8,232 nt of DNA from Gp6-AA40 sp050742535 (lineage in GTDB: Bacteria > Acidobacteriota > Vicinamibacteria > Vicinamibacterales > UBA2999): the NCBI GenBank assembly GCA_050742535.1, contig JBOGIQ010000280.1, positions 1 through 8,232 on the forward strand, in the 5' to 3' direction. Made by a program: the position numbers and the translations under genes. The notes beneath the pieces are model-generated. The model ran no database searches. It was not told the origin of the DNA and saw nothing but the letters and a program-made list of their open reading frames with translations. Below are positions 1-6,496 of the stretch, piece by piece; positions within the stretch are counted from its first letter, which is position 1, and every line of letters begins with the position of its first letter.

Positions 1-2344
1 CCGCCGCACGGCGAAGCGCGTCGGCCGCATCGCGCAGCCCGCGTGCCGCCTCGGCGGCATCCGACCGCTGTTCTTCGCGCGACAACCGTTCGAGCTGCCG
101 CGCCATTTCCTCGAGCTGCTCGGCCATCGCGCGATTCTGCGAGGCGCTGGCGCCGCCACCGCCGCCACCTCCCTGCAGCGCCCGGCGACGGGCCTCGCTC
201 TCCGCCTGCTGCTGCTGACGACGCGCCAGTTCCTTGAGCTGCTCGAGCAGCTTGTCGACCTGCTGGTCGGCCTGCTGCTCCGACGCCTGGGTTGCGCTTT
301 CGTAGCGGCTCGCCAGCTGATCGAGATCCTGCTCGAAGAGATCCGCCAGCTCCTGCTGCATCGCGCCGCCGCCGCCACCGCCGCCGCCCTGCTGGCCGCG
401 CTGCACGGCAATCTGCGTCTCGTACTCTTCCTCGGCCTTCTGCAGAATCTGCAGCGCCTTGTTCTCGGGCTTCAACGCGACGTCAGGCTTGGCCTTGGCG
501 AGCTCGGCTTCCGCTTCCTTCATCGCCGTCACTGCCTGCGGGAGCATCTCGCCGATCTTCGCGAACGCGGGATCGCGCTGCACCAGCTCGCTGTTCATGC
601 GCGTCAGCAGACCCTCGACCTGCTCGCGCAGCTTCGACTGCGCCAGCTCGACGATCTTGGAATCGTCCCCCAGCTTCTTCGGCGTCAGTCGCTTCTTGTC
701 GCGGTTCACGTTGTGCGTGGCCGAGATGATCTGCCGCTGCTGCTCGGAGAGCGCTTCCACCTGTCCGCCGCCGCCACCACCGCCGCCACCGCCGCCCTGC
801 GACTGCGCCTGGCGGAAGTCTTTCCGGAACGGCCGGACGCGCAGGAAGTAGATGTCACTTGTCGTCTGCTTGCCGCCGCCGACGCTGTCGTTGTCGGTGG
901 CGCGCGCGTAGTAGGACACCGCGTCGCCAGGCTGCACGCCGAGCTCTTCGAGGTAGAAGGTGTGACCAGCCGTGACTTCCGGCAGCCGCCGGTCGCCCTT
1001 GAACAGCTTCACCACCTTCTCGGGGCCGCCGTTGACCGAGTAGACCAGCTCGAGATCGCGCACGCCGTAGTCGTCTTCGGCGTTGGCTTCGGCGAACAGT
1101 TCCTCAATCGACGACACCGACGTGTCCCGTCCCGGCTTGCGGAACGACACGGTCGGAGCGCGGTCCTCCAGCGTGTCGATCGTGTACTGCGGCGACGCTG
1201 CTACACGTTCCTTGGCCGGCGTCTGGAGCTCCACGCGATACGACCCGTCGCCGGCGACCTTGAACGCCGCCGTCAGCGTCCCGTCCGCCTGCAGAGTCAG
1301 CGGGACGCTCTCCTTGTCGTTGATGGTGATCTGCCCGCCCGGCGTCTTCATCGTCGGCGTGATGTGCACGCGGACTTCGGTGCCCTTCAGCACCGCGATG
1401 TCGCCGCCGTCTTCGATCTTCTCGACCTCCAGGCCCGTGTACGCCGGGTAGTGGTACTCGAGATCGAGTTTCTTCACGTACGGCAGGTCAACCACTTTCA
1501 GCAGGAAGTCATCCGACCGCACGCCGCCCGCGGTGACGTAGTAATCCACCGGCGCGAGCACGTCGAACAGCATGCCGTCGAAGCTGCCGTCGTCGTTGCG
1601 GACGAGCGGCACCTCTTCGTAGTTCGAGGTCGGCGTCCGCCGCGCCATGAGCACAACGTCTTCGCTGTTGAACCCGTGCAGCTTGGCCTTGACGACCTGG
1701 TCGGCACCCTTCGGCACCGTCGCGTCTCCGGGAGTCACCTCGAGGCGGTACGGCACGGCGGCTTCGATGCTCCGGGAAACGAGGAGCAGCGCGGACGCGG
1801 CGTGACGCAGGAACGCGGGACCAACGAGAACCACAAGCACGGCGGCGACGGCCACGCCGCCGAGCCCCATCGCCCACTTCTGGAGCGGGGCCTGATCGGC
1901 GCGGCGAGCGGCATCCATGCGGACGCACGCCTCAATCGCCTGCTCCACGACTTTCCGCACCAGCGCTTCCGACTCCGCCGTGACGCCGTTGCGGCTCGAC
2001 TCGACGGCGCTCAGGAGCGTGGCCTGAAGCGCCGGCTCGTGCTCTTCGAGATAGAGGGCAACCTGCTCGTCGGTGACCTGCCGGCGCAGCGGCCGGACGA
2101 CGAACCACAGGACCGCGGCAATCAACCCGACAACCAGCGCAACGCGCGCGATGATGATCGAGGTTGTCGTGAACTTCACCGCCTCGAGCCCATAGGCCGC
2201 GAGGACGAAGAGCCCGAAGGCCGCCGCCAGCAGCGCAACAGCGCCGCGCAGCGCCAGCTTCATTCGCCAGCGGTTGCGCACGTGTGCGATGATGCCGAAC
2301 AGATCGTGTGGAGGGGTTGAGGAGCGCCGCAGATTGTCGAGCAT
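1..2344 (-). CDS. DUF4175-like large membrane protein with Gln-rich helices and polyglycine tracts (3' end outside window)
   Basis: The frame runs from ATG at 2344 (MLDNLRRSS) without a stop to the left edge, giving 781 residues of an incomplete protein. Two membrane segments lie at about 34-53 and 63-83 and a third at about 158-177 (GVAVAAVLVVLVG). Beta-rich domains follow up to about residue 510, with segments such as VDYYVTAGG and the conserved-looking IYFLRVRPF. The remainder is dominated by Gln, Glu, Ala, Leu and Arg and should form long helices or coiled coils (for example EENKALQILQKAEEEYE-like stretches). It is interrupted by polyglycine runs of 11 (764-796), 8 (365-388) and 7 residues (152-172). 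This layout fits the DUF4175 family (low-complexity membrane proteins, described first in Proteobacteria) and its acidobacterial relatives placed beside MoxR/VWA genes. The beta domains and helical tail are probably periplasmic and may scaffold the complex. No catalytic motif is seen. The coding strand of this gene is easily missed because it has no stop within the window. Confidence 0.85.
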   Translation of the reverse strand, partial: MLDNLRRSSTPPHDLFGIIAHVRNRWRMKLALRGAVALLAAAFGLFVLAAYGLEAVKFTTTSIIIARVALVVGLIAAVLWFVVRPLRRQVTDEQVALYLEEHEPALQATLLSAVESSRNGVTAESEALVRKVVEQAIEACVRMDAARRADQAPLQKWAMGLGGVAVAAVLVVLVGPAFLRHAASALLLVSRSIEAAVPYRLEVTPGDATVPKGADQVVKAKLHGFNSEDVVLMARRTPTSNYEEVPLVRNDDGSFDGMLFDVLAPVDYYVTAGGVRSDDFLLKVVDLPYVKKLDLEYHYPAYTGLEVEKIEDGGDIAVLKGTEVRVHITPTMKTPGGQITINDKESVPLTLQADGTLTAAFKVAGDGSYRVELQTPAKERVAASPQYTIDTLEDRAPTVSFRKPGRDTSVSSIEELFAEANAEDDYGVRDLELVYSVNGGPEKVVKLFKGDRRLPEVTAGHTFYLEELGVQPGDAVSYYARATDNDSVGGGKQTTSDIYFLRVRPFRKDFRQAQSQGGGGGGGGGGGQVEALSEQQRQIISATHNVNRDKKRLTPKKLGDDSKIVELAQSKLREQVEGLLTRMNSELVQRDPAFAKIGEMLPQAVTAMKEAEAELAKAKPDVALKPENKALQILQKAEEEYETQIAVQRGQQGGGGGGGGAMQQELADLFEQDLDQLASRYESATQASEQQADQQVDKLLEQLKELARRQQQQAESEARRRALQGGGGGGGASASQNRAMAEQLEEMARQLERLSREEQRSDAAEAARGLRDAADALRRAA

Positions 2345-2349
2345 TGAAG

Positions 2350-2354
2350 CCCTC
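2350..2354 (-). promoter_or_regulatory. Ribosome binding site of the DUF4175-like gene
   Basis: GAGGG reads on the minus strand five bases before the ATG at 2344. It supports that start and shows that the gene can be translated independently despite the palindromic element just upstream of it. Confidence 0.6.
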
Positions 2355-2363
2355 GTTTCAGCG

Positions 2364-2419
2364 TGGAGTCCGGCTTCAGCCGGATAACGGGAGCCGGACC
2401 CGATTTACTCCACCGGCTC
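2364..2419. repeat. Palindrome-rich intergenic element (REP-like) before the DUF4175-like gene
   Basis: The 91-base gap at 2345-2435 is the longest in the window and holds nested inverted repeats. TGGAGT (2364-2369) pairs with ACTCCA (2407-2412). Inside are a hairpin CCGGC-TTCA-GCCGG (2370-2383) and a smaller one, CGGG (2388-2391) with CCCG (2399-2402), whose loop AGCCGGA can instead pair with CCGGCT copies at 2370-2375 or 2413-2418. GTCCGGCT (2368-2375) also pairs with AGCCGGAC (2392-2399). The pattern resembles dispersed extragenic palindromes. There is no T-run after either arm, so an intrinsic terminator is unlikely. It may stabilise the mRNA, reduce expression of the last gene or be a mobile repeat; only the structure is seen. 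Confidence 0.6.
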
Positions 2420-2435
2420 TAACACAAAGAGAATA

Positions 2436-4460
2436 CTAGGTTTTTGCCAGCCGGTTCGACATAAGCGTGTCGGCCCCCAACAGGAGCAATCCGGCTATCA
2501 GGAGATACCACCACAGCCGCTGGCTCCGCTCCTGCGCTTCCGGGGTCAGGGGCGTTCCGCCCCCCTGCGCGCCGGCCGATTCCCCGGTGCCGGTCGCCGC
2601 CAGGGCGATTTCCTTCGGGTCCATCATCGACAGGTCGCCCTCGGCCGGATCGACGTTGGCCGCGACGACCACCACGTCTTTGTCGCGGGCCCTCAGCTCG
2701 TAGAAACCCTGTTCAGTCAGCTCCATCACCTCGGAGCCCTCGTCCTGCAGCGGCACCCGCTTGCCGGACGGCGTCAGCACGACGCGCTGCGCGGCATCCT
2801 GCTTGACGGCGGCGGTGGATGCGTCGAGGACCTGCCCCACGGTCAACCAGGGCCGCGGCACGGCATATCCGGCCAGATGGCGCAGCGACTGGTGAATGAA
2901 CGGCACGAAGACGCCGCGTGTCGGCAGGTCACTCCACGATGTGTCGAGCGCCGACGCCCAGAGCAGCACGCGGCCGCTGCCGACGCGGCGCTCGATCACC
3001 GCCGGCGCCACGCCGTCGAACTTCGCCAGCACCTGCGCGTCCTTCGTCGGGGTGACCTTGCGGTACTGGTAAACGGGCACCGTCGAGAAGTTGCCGCTGC
3101 GCGGCGCGCGGAACGGCTCGAACACCGGGTGCGCGTATTCCAGCGCGCCGACCCGGGCCGCATCGCCGCGCGTTCGGTCGACCGGGTTCTCGATCGACCC
3201 TGGCAGGATATCGACCTCCTGCGGCCAGCTCGCGCGCTGTCCGGCCGCAACGAACAAGCCGCCGCCCTGCTCGACGAATCGCTGCAACCGGCGCGCCTGC
3301 GACGGCTGGACGACCACGTCATTGAGGACGATCGCCGCGCTGCGCCGCAGGTCGTCGTCGCCAAGCGCCTCGAGCTGTTTGGTGACGACTTCGAAGCGCG
3401 GCGCATCTCCAACGGCGAGCGCGCGAGACAGATACAGCCCTCCGCCGCCGCTCCCGCGATCGACAACGGTGACGTGCACCGGTTCGGTCGGCGAGATGAT
3501 GAAGTTGAAGGTGTTGTCGGCGGCCAGCGCGTCGGGCGACAGCGTGACCGTCGCCTTCATGTTGCGGCCCCCGACGAGCACCGGCTCGAACTCGACGGAC
3601 GAGGAACCGCCGGGCTCGAGCTTGACCGGCTTGGAGCCGTGCTTGATGCCGTTGACGTCGAGGGTGAGCGTCGTGCCGCTGACCGGCTGATCGGCTCGAT
3701 TCGTCACCACCGCCGTGACGGTCACCCGCTCCTGATCGGAAAACGTCGAGCGCGCGAGCGAGACGGCCGGCACGCTGGCGTTCACTTTGTCCTGCGACCC
3801 GGTCACGGGAACGGGCGTCACCACGGTGCCCTTCGGCAGCCTGATGCCTTCTTCGCCGCGCCATCCCGTGCGCTGGAAGTCGCTGATCAGGACCACTTCG
3901 CGGCGCGGCAGCGTGGACTCGGCGAGGATGCCGCCGGCGACCTTCAGCGCCGGCGCATAGCGCGTCGCACCCGAACCGGGCTTCGCCGCCGCGACAGCCG
4001 CCGCCAGCGGCGAGCGATCCATCGACGCGCGCACCGCGATATCCGCGCCCGACGAAAACAGGACCACCGAGCCGCGATCGGAGCCGCCCATCCGCTTGAT
4101 CTGTTCCTGCGCCGCCGCCCGCGCCGACTCCCAGCGATCCCCGAAGCCCATGCTGTAGCTGGTGTCGAGGAGCACCACCAGCTCGCGCGCCCCGGCGCCC
4201 GGCACGATTGGCAGATCCGCCTGGCGGATGAACGGCCGCGCGAACGCGAAGATGATCAGTGCCAGTGCCGTCACGCGGACGAGCAGCAGCAGCCAGTGCT
4301 GGATCTTCCGCCGCCGCACCGACTGGTACGGAATGCGCCGCACGAACATCAGCGACGGAAACCGGATGATCTGCTTCTTTTCGCGCTGCGTCAGATGCAG
4401 CAGTACCGGAATGGCCAGTCCGGCCAGGGCGACGAAGAACAGCGGGGCAAGGAACTGCAC
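2436..4460 (-). CDS. BatA-like membrane protein: N-terminal anchor, VWA domain, amidotransferase-like domain
   Basis: This 674-residue protein starts with GTG at 4460; the opening MQFLAPLFFVALAGLAIPVL is the typical start of the BatA/aerotolerance N-terminal domain, so the GTG is accepted. Two membrane segments lie at about 5-23 and 56-75 with basic residues between them (REKK, RRRK). A VWA domain follows (about 92-205) with MIDAS motif DTSYS (99-103), T166 in GATRY and D194 in LISDF. A beta-sandwich region (about 228-325) leads to an amidotransferase-like Rossmann domain (about 326-530) with strand AAIVLND and the GGGLFVAAG loop (399-407). No Cys nucleophile is present, so it is probably non-enzymatic. 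A linker containing NVDPAEGDL precedes a third membrane segment (about 650-664). The large middle part would lie on one side of the membrane, probably periplasmic after the second segment. It is the expected VWA partner of MoxR and DUF58, and its start lies two bases after the DUF58 stop. Confidence 0.93.
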   Translation of the reverse strand: MQFLAPLFFVALAGLAIPVLLHLTQREKKQIIRFPSLMFVRRIPYQSVRRRKIQHWLLLLVRVTALALIIFAFARPFIRQADLPIVPGAGARELVVLLDTSYSMGFGDRWESARAAAQEQIKRMGGSDRGSVVLFSSGADIAVRASMDRSPLAAAVAAAKPGSGATRYAPALKVAGGILAESTLPRREVVLISDFQRTGWRGEEGIRLPKGTVVTPVPVTGSQDKVNASVPAVSLARSTFSDQERVTVTAVVTNRADQPVSGTTLTLDVNGIKHGSKPVKLEPGGSSSVEFEPVLVGGRNMKATVTLSPDALAADNTFNFIISPTEPVHVTVVDRGSGGGGLYLSRALAVGDAPRFEVVTKQLEALGDDDLRRSAAIVLNDVVVQPSQARRLQRFVEQGGGLFVAAGQRASWPQEVDILPGSIENPVDRTRGDAARVGALEYAHPVFEPFRAPRSGNFSTVPVYQYRKVTPTKDAQVLAKFDGVAPAVIERRVGSGRVLLWASALDTSWSDLPTRGVFVPFIHQSLRHLAGYAVPRPWLTVGQVLDASTAAVKQDAAQRVVLTPSGKRVPLQDEGSEVMELTEQGFYELRARDKDVVVVAANVDPAEGDLSMMDPKEIALAATGTGESAGAQGGGTPLTPEAQERSQRLWWYLLIAGLLLLGADTLMSNRLAKT

Positions 4461-4462
4461 GT

Positions 4463-5380
4463 CTAGAACCTGGACTTCATCATTTTCGATCGCGCGCTCA
4501 AGTACCGGAACAACGCGAAATCGAGCGGTTTGGAGGTGTCGAGCAGCGTGTAATCAACGCGAACCGCCGAAAACGCCTGCGTCAGCGCGTCGATGTGTGC
4601 CTTGACCAGCGAACGGTACTCGTCGCGGAACGCTTCCGGCACCACCGGCATCTGCTCGCCGCTTTCCAGATCCTCGAACGGCTGCGCGTCCGAGAAGCCG
4701 AACTCCAGCTCCGTGGGATCCAGGACGTGGAAGACGATGATGTCGTTGCCGCGGAACCGCAGCGGCTGCACCGCATCGACGATGGCATCGGGGTCGTCGT
4801 AGAAGTCCGAGATGACCACGAGCACACCCCGGCGCCCGAAGTGCTCCGCCAGCTTGTGCAGCGGCTCCTTCAGATTCCCCGGACGTCCGGCCTTCAGCCG
4901 GTCCAGCACGTGCAGCACCGTTTCCATGTGCTTCGCCGAGGGCGGCACGTGCTCGATGACCTCGGTGTCGAACGCGACGAAGCCGACACGGTCGCGCTGA
5001 TGGTGCACCAGGTTGGTCAGGCACGCGGTCAGGATGCGCGCGTAGTCGAGCTTGGTGATGCCCTTGCTGCCGTAGTCCATGGACTTCGACGCATCGAGCA
5101 GCACCGAGAAGTTCATGTTCGACTCGGCTTCGTATTCCTTGATGTAGTAGCGATCCGTCCGCGCCCAGAGCTTCCAGTCCATGCGGCGGATGTCATCGCC
5201 CGGCACGTAGCCGCGATGCTCGGCGAAGTCCACCGACGCGCCGAAATACGGCGTCTTGTGCAGCCCGTTGATGAAGCCGTCGACGACCGCCCGCGAGACG
5301 AGCTCCAGGTTCCCGATGCGCGCGAGCACAGCGGGATCCATGAACCGCGCGCCGGGTATCGCGTGTATCTCGGATGCCAT
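4463..5380 (-). CDS. DUF58 protein with VWA-like MIDAS site
   Basis: This complete 305-residue protein shows the DUF58 signature YVPGDDIRRMDWKLWAR (58-74), followed by TDRYYIKEYEAE. Next comes a VWA-type core with the metal-site motif DASKS (96-100) on strand FSVLLD, and a later strand ending VISDF (189-193), which supplies the usual second acidic residue. No membrane segment is evident, so the product is probably cytoplasmic or peripheral at the membrane. Family knowledge: DUF58 proteins are regular partners of MoxR ATPases, and the MIDAS site binds Mg2+ and an acidic ligand of a partner. The ATG at 5380 was chosen because the family normally has only a short leader before the DPAVLARIGNLEL segment; ATG at 5341 (MDPAVL) would also give a nearly complete protein. 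It ends with TAG at 4465-4463, two bases before the next start, so translation of the two genes is probably coupled. It contains a single cysteine (C120). Confidence 0.94.
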   Translation of the reverse strand: MASEIHAIPGARFMDPAVLARIGNLELVSRAVVDGFINGLHKTPYFGASVDFAEHRGYVPGDDIRRMDWKLWARTDRYYIKEYEAESNMNFSVLLDASKSMDYGSKGITKLDYARILTACLTNLVHHQRDRVGFVAFDTEVIEHVPPSAKHMETVLHVLDRLKAGRPGNLKEPLHKLAEHFGRRGVLVVISDFYDDPDAIVDAVQPLRFRGNDIIVFHVLDPTELEFGFSDAQPFEDLESGEQMPVVPEAFRDEYRSLVKAHIDALTQAFSAVRVDYTLLDTSKPLDFALFRYLSARSKMMKSRF

Positions 5381-5390
5381 GACTGCCGTC

Positions 5391-5418
5391 TGATCCCTGA
5401 TCCCTGATCCCTGATCCC
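5391..5418. repeat. Heptamer tandem repeat (TGATCCC x4) between moxR and the DUF58 gene
   Basis: Four perfect head-to-tail copies of TGATCCC fill 5391-5418, followed by two bases of a fifth. On the transcribed strand it reads GGGATCA four times. It occupies most of the 43-base gap between the moxR stop (5424) and the DUF58 start (5380), ending 10 bases before that ATG. The copies contain GGGA and AGGGA, which resemble weak Shine-Dalgarno cores, but at 13 to 14 bases from the ATG the nearest is rather far. The unit is seven bases long and lies outside both genes, so changes in copy number would alter spacing without touching the proteins. Confidence 0.9.
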
Positions 5419-5423
5419 TGCTT

Positions 5424-6476
5424 CTACATACCCGATCGCGGAAGCGGAACCACGTCCAGCAGCCGATCGACGATCTGATCCGTCGTCACGCCCTCCGACT
5501 GCGCGTGGAAGTTGGTGATGATCCGGTGACGCAGGACCGGGTGCGCCAGCGCGCGGATGTCCTCGAAGCTGACGTGATAGCGCCCGCTGGTCAGGGCGCG
5601 CGCTTTGCCGCCGAGCACCAGGTACTGAGCGGCGCGCACGCTGGCGCCGAACGCCACCCATTTCTTGATGAAGTCCTGCGCGTCGGGATTCTTCGCGGAG
5701 CGCGTCGCGCGAACGATGTCGAGCGCGTGGCGCAGCACCGGCTCCGACACCGGCACCTTGCGCACGAGGCGCTGGAACGCAATCAGATCGTCGCCGGTCA
5801 TCGGGCGCTCCAGCTGAGGATTCTGGATCGCCGTCGTCGTCCGCGTGACCTCGAGCTCCTCGTCGTAAGGCGGGTGCTCGATGATGATGTGGAACATGAA
5901 CCGGTCGAGCTGCGCTTCCGGGAGCGGATAGGTGCCTTCGAGCTCGATCGGGTTCTGCGTCGCGAACACGTAGAACGGCTCGTGCAGCTGGTAGGTTTTG
6001 CCCTGCACCGTGACGCGGTGCTCCTGCATCGCTTCGAGGAGCGCCGACTGCGTCTTCGGCGGGGTGCGGTTGATTTCGTCCGCCAGCACGATGTTGGCGA
6101 ATATCGGCCCGGGCGCAAAGACCATCTGCCGTCGCCCGGTCGCCGCGTCCTCCTGCACGAGGTCGGTGCCGGTGATGTCCGACGGCATCAGGTCCGGCGT
6201 GAACTGGATGCGCGAGAACTTCAGGTCGAGCACGCGCGCCATCGTGTGGATCAGCAGCGTTTTCGCCAGTCCGGGCGCGCCGACGATCAGGCTGTTGCCG
6301 CCGACGAACAGCGTCATGAGGACCTGGTTCACCACCTCGTCCTGCCCGACGATGATCTTCTTCAGCTCGCTGACGATCGCCTGCCGACCCGCCTTCATCC
6401 GATCCGCAAGCGCGATATCGTCGGGCGATTCCAGATCAACGACGTCGGACACCATACGATTCAAGGTCCTCTCCAT
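5424..6476 (-). CDS. moxR: MoxR-family AAA+ ATPase
   Basis: This is a complete 350-residue AAA+ ATPase of the MoxR type. Walker A is GAPGLAKT (66-73), Walker B is IVLADEIN (129-136, with D133 and E134), sensor 1 lies in FATQNPIELEGTYPLPEAQ (171-189, N175), and R192 in LDRF is the likely arginine finger. The C-terminal lid contains AHPVLRHRI, a typical MoxR sensor 2 segment. There is no signal peptide or membrane segment, so it acts in the cytoplasm. Family knowledge: MoxR ATPases form hexamers that use ATP to remodel or insert cofactors into partner proteins, commonly VWA proteins encoded next door. Here those are the DUF58 and BatA-like products, and the order moxR-DUF58-BatA matches the classical Bat/MoxR module. 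The ATG at 6476 has a good ribosome site. An in-frame ATG at 6455 (MVSDVVD) is a weaker alternative. It starts 20 bases after the caspase-like gene. The exact MoxR subfamily cannot be settled by eye. Confidence 0.96.
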   Translation of the reverse strand: MERTLNRMVSDVVDLESPDDIALADRMKAGRQAIVSELKKIIVGQDEVVNQVLMTLFVGGNSLIVGAPGLAKTLLIHTMARVLDLKFSRIQFTPDLMPSDITGTDLVQEDAATGRRQMVFAPGPIFANIVLADEINRTPPKTQSALLEAMQEHRVTVQGKTYQLHEPFYVFATQNPIELEGTYPLPEAQLDRFMFHIIIEHPPYDEELEVTRTTTAIQNPQLERPMTGDDLIAFQRLVRKVPVSEPVLRHALDIVRATRSAKNPDAQDFIKKWVAFGASVRAAQYLVLGGKARALTSGRYHVSFEDIRALAHPVLRHRIITNFHAQSEGVTTDQIVDRLLDVVPLPRSGM

Positions 6477-6482
6477 GTGGGT

Positions 6483-6488
6483 TCCTTC
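6483..6488 (-). promoter_or_regulatory. Ribosome binding site of moxR
   Basis: GAAGGA reads on the minus strand six bases before the ATG at 6476. It is one of the clearest Shine-Dalgarno sequences in the window and supports that start over the in-frame ATG 21 bases further in. Confidence 0.7.
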
Positions 6489-6496
6489 GCTAAGAA

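Noticed and set aside
2364..2419. Rho-independent terminator in the gap before the last gene
   Set aside because: Stems are GC-rich, but no run of T follows the structure on either strand, and a gene of the same system with its own ribosome site follows.
2420..2435. Internal promoter for the DUF4175-like gene
   Set aside because: The short AT-richer stretch has no convincing pair of -35 and -10 boxes at proper spacing.
3235..3480. Active glutamine amidotransferase domain in the BatA-like protein
   Set aside because: The Rossmann-like domain has no nucleophile cysteine, and the protein as a whole contains none.
713..4466. Long plus-strand open frames (713-2320 and 2877-4466, over 500 codons each), with similar ones at 4595-5407 and 5505-6650
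   Set aside because: Each lies in exact antisense register or overlap with a recognisable minus-strand gene, is rich in Arg, His and Asp, and has no known domain. High GC makes the sense codons TTA, CTA and TCA rare, which removes stops from the opposite strand.
5391..5418. CRISPR array
   Set aside because: The repeats are seven bases long with no spacers and no cas genes nearby; it is a simple tandem repeat.
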